NCBI GenBank assembly: GCA_027025255.1 | Contig: JALVRC010000026.1 | Coordinates: 6,720 to 19,591, forward strand | Length of the DNA: 12,872 nucleotides | Direction of reading: 5' to 3' | Source: Caldifarciminota bacterium | GTDB lineage: Bacteria; Hydrothermota; Tepidihabitantia; B3-TA06; JALVRC01 | Part shown: piece by piece, positions 7,553 to 12,872 of the stretch | Position numbering within the stretch: the stretch's first letter is position 1 | How the letters are laid out: the number at the start of each line of letters is the position of its first letter | The notes under the pieces: model-generated | What the model was told of the DNA's origin: nothing | Databases searched by the model: none | The model's input: the letters and a program-made list of their open reading frames with translations, nothing else | Position numbers and translations under genes: made by a program

Positions 7553-10500
7553 TATATCTCCTGTGTATAAACGTCTATCATTTCAAATATCTGTTTTCTC
7601 TTATAATTTCTATGAAATACTGCACCAGAAGGACATGTAGCAGCACATGCTCCACATCCTTCGCATAATACCTCATTTACAACCGCTTTTTTCATCTTCT
7701 CATCAACTTTTATAGCTTCATATACACATACCTTTTGACACATTCCACATCCAACACATAAATCGTGATCTACTTGAGCAGTTACAGGTGGATGTGTAAG
7801 ATGTTCCTTGGAGAGAAAAGATAAGACTTTTCCTGCAGCACCTGATGCCTGAGATACAGTATCAGTAATGTCTTTGGGAAATTGAGCAGCACCAGCGATA
7901 AATACCCCGGCAGTAAGTGTTTCAACAGGCCTTAGTTTTAGATGTGCTTCCTGTAGCCATCCATATTCGTCTGTGGAAATTCTGAGTTTTGAAGTTAAAT
8001 CTTCAACGCCTTTGGAAGGAATCATCGCATTTGCAAGCACAGCCATATCTACTGGAATTTCAAGTGCTTCTCCTGTTAAGGTATCTACTCCTCTTATATA
8101 TACGACACCGTCTTTTTCAAATATTCTGCTTACCTTTCCTCGTATGTATATAACTTTATCTTCTTCTTTTACCCTGGCATAAAACTCTTCGTAGCCTTTG
8201 CCGTTAGTTCTAACATCTATATAGAAAACAAAGGCTTCACCATCGTGTACTGCGTGTTTGTAAAGTAATGCCTGTTTTGCCATGTACATACAGCATATAC
8301 GGGAACAGTAGGCAACCCCATGTTCAGGATCTCTTGAGCCTGTACAATGGATGAATGCAACACGTTTGGGAACTTTACCGTCGCTGGGCCTTTTTACCTC
8401 TCCTCCTGTCGGCCCTGATGCAGCAAGCAGTCTTTCAAACTGTAGCGGATCAAGGACATCCGGATATTTTCCACCTCCGTATTCAGGAAATTTTTCAAGA
8501 GGCATAAGTTCGAATCCTGTTGCTACAATAATGGCACCCACCTTCATATCTTTAATCTGATCAACCATATCGTGAAGTATTGATTTAGGTTCACAAACCT
8601 CTACACATAATTTACACTCACTACAAACAGCGCAGCTTATGCATCTTTTCCCTTCTTCAACAACAGCTTCTCTTGAAGGAGTCTGTACAACCTCGTTGAA
8701 ATTGTTTACACGCTTGTCTTTTTCTATTACAAATTCCTTCATCCTTGGTTTTATATAGGCGTTAAGAGTATCTCCAATGAGTGTACTTTTAAATGGGCCT
8801 TCATCTTTTCTGTCTTTGTAGAGATCTTCTCCCTTTAAAAATCTGTCAATAGAAATTGCAACTCTTTTCCCGTGACCAACTGCATCAATAAAAGTATTAG
8901 GACCAGTAACAACATCTCCACCTGCAAAGACTTTTTCATTAGTTGTTTGAAAACTTATTTCGTCCACTTTAACTGTTCCCCAGGGGGTGAGTTCAACACT
9001 TTTATCTATAAATTCTATATCTGGTTTTTCTCCTATAGCAAGGATAACATTGTCTACTTCAATTTCAAATTCACTTCCTTCAACTGGAACCGGACGTCTT
9101 CTTCCGCTTTCATCCTTTTCTTTTAGTTCCATTTTAATAAGTTTTACTTTTTTTATTTTCTCTTCCCCAAGGAATGCTACAGGATTCGTTAGAAACATAA
9201 ATTTTACACCTTCTTCCATTGCTGCATGAATCTCTTCCGGGATTGCAGGCATTTCATTTTGAGAACGTCTGTACACTACTGTTACGTCAGAGCCAAGCCT
9301 AATGGCACTTCTTGCTGCATCCATTGCACTATTGCCTCCTCCTACCACAATTACCTTTTTGCCTAAAGAAACTTCTTTATCCAGATTTATATCTTTTAAT
9401 AGTTCAACAGCGTGCATAATGCCTTTTTTGTCTTCTCCCTCAAGTCCCATTCCTCTTGATTTATGTGCCCCTATCGCAATAAAGACTGCATCATTTTTAG
9501 AAAGAATATCATTAAAATCAATATCTTTCCCAACTAATGTATTATAGTATATTTCGGCACCTATTTTTTCCACAAGCTCAACTTCCTTTTGAAGAACATC
9601 TTTTGGTAATCTGTACTTTGGAATGCCTACAAGGAGCATACCTCCACCTCTTGGTAAGGCATCGTATACTTTTACTTTGTATCCTTTTTTACGTAGATCA
9701 AAAGCACAACTCAGACCAGCAGGACCAGCTCCTATTATAGCTACTATGTTATTCTTTTCTTCTTCAACGGTTAAGTCTATTTCAGGGCCGCCGTATTTTG
9801 AAAATTCCCAGTCAGTTATATATCTTTTTACCTCTCTTATTGATATTGCTTCATCATCAACAACTTTTCTTGAACATGCATCCTCACACGGATGTGTGCA
9901 TACTCTTGCAGCTGCAGCAGCAAATATAAAATCTCTTTCTTTCCTTACAATTTCCTGGGCTCTATCAAATCTTTCTGCTTTGGAAGCAATAACGTAACCG
10001 TGAGCATTTAGATGTATTGGACACGCAGCTCTACAAGGAGAAGTTCCGTTTTTCTCTATTGTAAAAACACTTGGTACAGCTTGATCAAAAGGTCTATAGA
10101 TAGCATTCCTCATATTTAGGTTCATATTAAATTCATGTGGTACTTCAACAGGACAAACTTCAGCGCAATCCCCACACCCTTTACAGGTCTCCCAATCAAC
10201 ATAAGGAGATTTTTTTCTTACTTTAACATTGAAATTTCCGACATATCCAGTAACTTCTTCTACTTCAGAATATGCATGTATATCTATGTTAGGATGCTGG
10301 AATGCTCCAGTCATTTTAGGAGTTTCTATACATTGTGGGCAGTCAAGGGTTGGGAAAGTTTCAGATAGAAGAATCATCTTACCACCAATACTCGGGGTTT
10401 TCTCTATTAAATCGACATGGTAGCCTCCATCTGCTATATCCAGCGCAGCCTGAATTCCAGCAATCCCTCCACCAATAACAAGTGCTTTTTTGGTAACAGG

Positions 10501-10917
10501 AATTTCAATGGGGTCAAGAGGCATATCAAATATTAATTTTTTTACAGTTGCTTTTATAATTTTTATTGCTTTTTCAGTAGCCTTTTCTTTGTCATTTTCA
10601 TGAGGCCAGGCACATTGTTCTCTTATATTTGCAATTTCTACTCTATAGGGATTCAATCCGGCTCTAATTGCTGCATTTCTAAAGGTAATCTGGTGTAAGG
10701 AAGGTGAACAGTTAGCAATTACAACCCCATTTAAGTTTTCACTTTTTATTTTTTCTTCAACAAGGTTTTGTCCTGGCGCAGAGCACATGTACATATAGTC
10801 GGTTGCGATAACAACACCTTCTATTTGTTTTGATGCTTCTACAGTTTTTTTTATATTAATTACCCCAGCAATGTTTAAGCCACAGTGGCAAACAAAAATA
10901 CCTATTCTTGGTTTCAT
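7552..10917 (-). CDS. hdrA: HdrA fused internally to an NADPH oxidoreductase (GltD/NfnL-like)
   Basis: This 1121-residue protein is far longer than ordinary HdrA (about 650). Order: HdrA N-terminal domain with CHCG (C10, C12); FAD fold GGGIAG (149-154); LDCPQC (C193, C196); first ferredoxin cluster C245/C248/C251/C255. Then comes an inserted GltD/NfnL module: N-terminal iron-sulfur region with C295, C299, C340, C344 and C348, FAD fold GAGPAG (396-401), nucleotide fold VVGGGNSAMDAARSA with YRR (549-551), and FAGGDVVTGP (665-674). HdrA resumes at a six-cysteine run (759-775), then HCTGSRD...YCSRICC, and ends with two [4Fe-4S] sites (1054/1057/1060/1064 and 1085/1088/1091/1095). HdrA carries the flavin that splits electron pairs in known Hdr complexes. 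The insert should exchange electrons with NADPH, judged from the Arg pair. It starts with ATGA overlap to hdrB and an AAAGGAG site. Cytosolic; no membrane segment. Confidence 0.93.
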   Translation of the reverse strand: MKPRIGIFVCHCGLNIAGVINIKKTVEASKQIEGVVIATDYMYMCSAPGQNLVEEKIKSENLNGVVIANCSPSLHQITFRNAAIRAGLNPYRVEIANIREQCAWPHENDKEKATEKAIKIIKATVKKLIFDMPLDPIEIPVTKKALVIGGGIAGIQAALDIADGGYHVDLIEKTPSIGGKMILLSETFPTLDCPQCIETPKMTGAFQHPNIDIHAYSEVEEVTGYVGNFNVKVRKKSPYVDWETCKGCGDCAEVCPVEVPHEFNMNLNMRNAIYRPFDQAVPSVFTIEKNGTSPCRAACPIHLNAHGYVIASKAERFDRAQEIVRKERDFIFAAAAARVCTHPCEDACSRKVVDDEAISIREVKRYITDWEFSKYGGPEIDLTVEEEKNNIVAIIGAGPAGLSCAFDLRKKGYKVKVYDALPRGGGMLLVGIPKYRLPKDVLQKEVELVEKIGAEIYYNTLVGKDIDFNDILSKNDAVFIAIGAHKSRGMGLEGEDKKGIMHAVELLKDINLDKEVSLGKKVIVVGGGNSAMDAARSAIRLGSDVTVVYRRSQNEMPAIPEEIHAAMEEGVKFMFLTNPVAFLGEEKIKKVKLIKMELKEKDESGRRRPVPVEGSEFEIEVDNVILAIGEKPDIEFIDKSVELTPWGTVKVDEISFQTTNEKVFAGGDVVTGPNTFIDAVGHGKRVAISIDRFLKGEDLYKDRKDEGPFKSTLIGDTLNAYIKPRMKEFVIEKDKRVNNFNEVVQTPSREAVVEEGKRCISCAVCSECKLCVEVCEPKSILHDMVDQIKDMKVGAIIVATGFELMPLEKFPEYGGGKYPDVLDPLQFERLLAASGPTGGEVKRPSDGKVPKRVAFIHCTGSRDPEHGVAYCSRICCMYMAKQALLYKHAVHDGEAFVFYIDVRTNGKGYEEFYARVKEEDKVIYIRGKVSRIFEKDGVVYIRGVDTLTGEALEIPVDMAVLANAMIPSKGVEDLTSKLRISTDEYGWLQEAHLKLRPVETLTAGVFIAGAAQFPKDITDTVSQASGAAGKVLSFLSKEHLTHPPVTAQVDHDLCVGCGMCQKVCVYEAIKVDEKMKKAVVNEVLCEGCGACAATCPSGAVFHRNYKRKQIFEMIDVYTQEI
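8626..10050 (-). other. GltD/NfnL module inserted in HdrA (residues about 290-764)
   Basis: This part of the HdrA protein matches the beta subunit of glutamate synthase and the large subunit of NADH-dependent ferredoxin:NADP oxidoreductase (NfnL). It opens with the characteristic PCRAACPIHLNAHGYV segment and the ARVCTHPCEDACSR segment that hold iron-sulfur clusters in that family. An FAD fold follows, then a nested nucleotide fold with the YRR sequence typical of NADP(H) enzymes, then a closing FAGGD motif. The boundaries are estimates. The flanks on both sides read as continuous HdrA ferredoxin-domain sequence, and there is no stop or frame change at either junction. Confidence 0.85.
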
Positions 10918-11795
10918 ATTAAATTCTTCTCCTTTAGTAATGGAGTTGGTGAAATAGCATGATTTTCAAATCCCAGTTTTTCTTTTTCTATTCCAAAAGC
11001 AAGCGCCATAAGTTGAGTAAAATAAAAAATTGGTACAGGTTTTCTTGAGGTATCTTTTTCAATAATATCCTTCTGTTTGTCATCAAGATTAAAATCACAT
11101 AATGGGCACGATAGTACAAGGGCTTCAGCGCCTTCTTCAATGACTCTGTCTAATATATTTGAAGCTCTCATATATACTAGTTCTGGTTTTGATACAACAT
11201 GATACGAACCGCAGCATTCTCTATCTGCAGTAAATTCAATTACTTCTGCACCAAGTGCGCGCAGAAGATCTCCCATTATATGTGGATTATCTGCTTCATC
11301 TATCCCTGCTCCTTCAGGTCGTAAAAGAGCGCATCCATAGTATGGAGCAACCTTTAATCCTGTAAGTGGTTTTTTTACATACTTTTTTATTCTTTCAAAG
11401 CCTATCCTATCCCTTAATACTTCTAAAAGATGAAGAACTTTAACACTTCCTTCATATTTATGAGATTCTTTATACATAAAATCATTTATTGTTTTAAGCC
11501 TTGATTCATCAGCGAGTATAAAGGCATTAGCCCTTTTTATTGTGTTATAGCACATAGAGCAAAGAGCAACCATCTCAGATTTTCCCATCTCTTCCACTCT
11601 TATTAGGTTTCTTATAGGAGCGAGGTTATGCATTAAGTCATCTTCTGATAGAGAAAATACTGTTCCACAACAGTTCCACCGGGGGAGTTCACTCATACCT
11701 ATATTTAATATTTTACATACCTCTAAGGCAGAAAGCTCAAAATGTTTTGCGGTTGTTTTTAATGTGCAACCTGGATAATATGCGAAATCAAGCAT
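10914..11795 (-). CDS. hdrB: Heterodisulfide reductase subunit B
   Basis: HdrB carries the disulfide-reducing site of Hdr complexes, built from two noncubane [4Fe-4S] clusters bound by CCG domains. Both are complete here. Domain 1 has C10, C42-C43, C79 and C82. Domain 2 has C155, C194-C195, C230 and C233. The spacing fits the family rule (CX31-39CCX35-36CXXC) in domain 1 and is one residue short in domain 2. At 293 residues the length is normal. No membrane segment is seen, so it is the soluble HdrB type and not the HdrD/HdrE type. An AGGTGA ribosome site lies just before the ATG, and only 7 bases separate it from hdrC. Its stop overlaps the HdrA start (ATGA). The natural substrate of this bacterial copy is unknown, since coenzymes M and B are not expected. 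Confidence 0.95.
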   Translation of the reverse strand: MLDFAYYPGCTLKTTAKHFELSALEVCKILNIGMSELPRWNCCGTVFSLSEDDLMHNLAPIRNLIRVEEMGKSEMVALCSMCYNTIKRANAFILADESRLKTINDFMYKESHKYEGSVKVLHLLEVLRDRIGFERIKKYVKKPLTGLKVAPYYGCALLRPEGAGIDEADNPHIMGDLLRALGAEVIEFTADRECCGSYHVVSKPELVYMRASNILDRVIEEGAEALVLSCPLCDFNLDDKQKDIIEKDTSRKPVPIFYFTQLMALAFGIEKEKLGFENHAISPTPLLKEKNLI

Positions 11796-11802
11796 CTTTC
11801 AC

Positions 11803-12270
11803 CTATGCTGTTAGTTTACGGGTTGCAGAGACCAGGGCAATAGTTGGGAACTCCGCACGTCTTTTCCCGTCGATTATATTTATATCTTTTTCTTTTTGTA
11901 TTTTTTCTTTTTCTTCTTCTGTAAGGTTATCATGGAAAATATTAATATTTAGCCAGTCTTTATTTTGTCTTAGATTAACCTGCCTTGCTGCCTCAAGGAT
12001 TTTTGCAACATCAATGCCTTTGGGGCATCTTGTAGTGCAGGTAAAACAGGATGCACATATCCATATAGTTTTGGAAGAGAGAACTCTTTCAACCTGGCCA
12101 AACTGTAAGAATCTTAATACCTGATTGGGAAGGATATCCATCATATTTATACTGGGACAGTCAGCTGAACATCTACCACATTGAAAACATCGGTAAACAT
12201 TTATACCACTAATATATTCTATTTTTGCTAAAAACTTCTTTGTAGTTTCATCAAATACCAAGTTAATCAT
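11803..12270 (-). CDS. hdrC: Heterodisulfide reductase subunit C, probably leaderless
   Basis: HdrC relays electrons from HdrA to HdrB through two cubane [4Fe-4S] clusters. The 155-residue product has both sites: C28/C31/C34/C38 within CFQCGRCSADCP, and C72/C75/C78/C82 within CASCFTCTTRCP. The SGINVYRCFQCGRC context is typical of the family. The start ATG at 12268-12270 gives the usual lead of about 27 residues before the first cluster, and no other ATG lies before the first cysteine. No ribosome site precedes it. Instead the consensus -10 box ends 6 bases upstream, which puts the expected transcription start on the A of the ATG. It is the first gene of the long operon. The C-terminal 50 residues are highly charged and helical and have no motif I recognise. 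Confidence 0.94.
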   Translation of the reverse strand: MINLVFDETTKKFLAKIEYISGINVYRCFQCGRCSADCPSINMMDILPNQVLRFLQFGQVERVLSSKTIWICASCFTCTTRCPKGIDVAKILEAARQVNLRQNKDWLNINIFHDNLTEEEKEKIQKEKDINIIDGKRRAEFPTIALVSATRKLTA

Positions 12271-12276
12271 GCTAAT

Positions 12277-12304
12277 ATTATAGTGGATTTTAGATGATTG
12301 TCAA
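12277..12304 (-). promoter_or_regulatory. Sigma70-type promoter of the hdr operon
   Basis: On the minus strand a perfect TTGACA (12299-12304) and a perfect TATAAT (12277-12282) are 16 bases apart. The next 6 bases (ATTAGC) lead directly to the hdrC ATG. Two consensus hexamers at near-ideal spacing in the only sizeable gap of the window make this a strong candidate for the operon promoter. It would drive all genes down to recN. Confidence 0.85.
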
Positions 12305-12324
12305 GTTTTAAGATATTACTAAAT

Positions 12325-12360
12325 TTGTAAAAAATTAATAAAAGTTGCTATTTTTTACAA
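12325..12360 (-). repeat. Perfect 11-bp inverted repeat with a 14-base loop
   Basis: TTGTAAAAAAT (12325-12335) and ATTTTTTACAA (12350-12360) are exact reverse complements, separated by 14 bases. The element overlaps the stop codon and last codons of the upstream TPR-like gene and lies about 20 bp upstream of the -35 box. As RNA it would form an A/U stem with one G-C pair. The T run is inside the stem and not after it, so it is at best a weak terminator. It could instead be an operator for the hdr promoter. The hexamer TACTAA flanks it on both sides (12317-12322 and 12361-12366) as a direct repeat. Confidence 0.5.
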
Positions 12361-12872
12361 TACTAATTAAAGAACGGGCAAAAGACAGGTAGCTATTTCC
12401 AATATTTATCTTGCCCATTGAATTAAAAAATTTTCCAAGCCTTGTTACTACTTCTGCTTCAATAAATATATTCCCAGATTTTAATGCAAATGTTCTTGCA
12501 TTGTAAAGGTATTCTTCTATTCTTCTTAGGTGAGGATTAACTGATAGCTCTTCTCCTATTCTACTAACAAAATAGTTTTTGAACCGTTCAATAGATAGAA
12601 GTTCATTGTTTTTTTCAAGATACATACTTAATAATGCCTTTAAAAGATAATAACGTGAAATAAGGCTATTATTACTTGAGAAAACTTTGTTTTTTTGTTC
12701 TTCCAAAAGACTATTTGCTTCTGTAAAATGTTTACCTTCATAGAGAAGATAGACATAAAAAAGTTCAATTTCCAATGTTTCTTCTGGGTTAAGATGATAG
12801 GATGCTTCTGTAATAAAGTTTTTGATTTTGGAAACAACTTTTGTAGTTTTAAATATTTTATGCATATATACC
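12335..12872 (-). CDS. TPR-like helical protein, probably C-terminal fragment
   Basis: The frame is open from the right window edge to a TAA at 12335-12337. An ATG at 12863-12865 would give 176 residues, but the two codons before it are also open. No ribosome site is visible in the few bases left, so the real start may lie outside. The sequence is rich in Leu, Tyr, Glu and Lys and reads as paired helices. The segments around residues 35-57 (LFYVYLLYEGKHFTEANSLLEEQ) and 136-170 (EAEVVTRLGKFFNSMGKINIGNSYLSFARSLIS) have the small/large residue pattern of tetratricopeptide repeats. No enzyme motif is present. It may be the tail of a larger TPR-containing regulator or scaffold. It ends 64 bases before hdrC and is separated from it by the hdr promoter. 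Confidence 0.6.
   Translation of the reverse strand, partial: VYMHKIFKTTKVVSKIKNFITEASYHLNPEETLEIELFYVYLLYEGKHFTEANSLLEEQKNKVFSSNNSLISRYYLLKALLSMYLEKNNELLSIERFKNYFVSRIGEELSVNPHLRRIEEYLYNARTFALKSGNIFIEAEVVTRLGKFFNSMGKINIGNSYLSFARSLISIVKNSNFY

Larger units (their letters stand above)
1..12270 (-). other. Predicted nine-gene operon hdrC-hdrB-hdrA-hdrA2-crp-prfA-prmC-nadK-recN
   Basis: All nine genes point the same way. Junctions in order are 7 bp gap, ATGA overlap, TAATG overlap, 14 bp gap, TAATG overlap, 38-base overlap, 20-base overlap and direct abutment. I see no terminator hairpin or consensus promoter at these junctions. The only strong promoter lies upstream of hdrC. Internal promoters inside coding sequence cannot be excluded, and they would be expected for the essential gene prfA. 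Confidence 0.7.

Noticed and set aside
9623..9997. Plus-strand open frame of 124 codons inside the HdrA fusion
   Set aside because: It lies opposite the conserved FAD fold and iron-sulfur region of the GltD/NfnL module and has no family features.
7552..10917. Assembly or annotation artefact joining hdrA and gltD genes
   Set aside because: The frame is continuous across both junctions, and the HdrA ferredoxin sequence resumes correctly on the far side. A simple end-to-end join would not give an internal insertion.
12283..12330. Canonical Fnr (TTGAT-N4-ATCAA) or Crp (TGTGA-N6-TCACA) box near the hdr promoter
   Set aside because: I found no such palindrome with the right spacing. TTGTAA and TTACAA occur, but 24 bases apart.
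12640..12837. Minus-strand open frame of 65 codons inside the TPR-like gene
   Set aside because: It is in a different frame from the longer TPR-like protein, Lys-rich without motifs, and lies wholly inside it.
1..12872. tRNA, rRNA, CRISPR array, transposase or phage genes
   Set aside because: None is seen. The strand is filled with conserved protein genes, and no repeated spacers or mobile-element ends were noticed.

Overview
The window is AT-rich bacterial DNA in which every supported gene lies on the minus strand, so the genes read from right to left. It is nearly all coding. The only noteworthy gap is about 65 bp (12271-12334), and it holds the promoter. No tRNA, rRNA, CRISPR array, insertion sequence or phage gene is visible. 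Oxygen-sensitive iron-sulfur flavoproteins of the heterodisulfide reductase (Hdr) family dominate, which points to an anaerobe. The release factor 1 and prmC/nadK/recN block is bacterial, so this is not a methanogen. I cannot name the phylum from the sequence alone.

Layout in transcription order: (1) a TPR-like helical protein at the right edge, probably cut by the window. (2) A short gap with an 11-bp perfect inverted repeat and a sigma70-type promoter with consensus -35 and -10 boxes. The start codon of hdrC sits exactly where transcription should begin. (3) hdrC and hdrB. (4) A 1121-residue HdrA with an NADPH-oxidoreductase module (GltD/NfnL type) inserted into its ferredoxin domain. (5) A 918-residue protein made of two HdrA-like units in tandem. 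(6) A Crp/Fnr-type regulator with an atypical recognition helix. (7) The housekeeping genes prfA (RF1), prmC (RF1/RF2 glutamine methyltransferase), nadK (NAD kinase) and recN (DNA repair, cut by the left edge). Genes from hdrC to recN overlap or are at most 14 bp apart, with no terminator seen between them, so they look like one long operon of nine genes.

How the genes may work together: HdrC (two cubane [4Fe-4S] clusters) and HdrB (two CCG cysteine motifs for noncubane clusters) form the usual disulfide-reducing arm. The HdrA fusion would supply the bifurcating flavin plus its own pyridine-nucleotide site. The tandem HdrA-like protein adds two more FAD folds and two ferredoxin domains. No MvhD, hydrogenase, FlxABCD or FrhB gene is present here. 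I therefore infer that NAD(P)H is the direct electron donor or acceptor, exchanged with ferredoxin and an unknown disulfide or similar low-molecular-weight acceptor. The Crp-like gene inside the operon is a candidate regulator. The most novel part of the window is this NADPH-type Hdr cassette (4796-12270) and its leaderless promoter.
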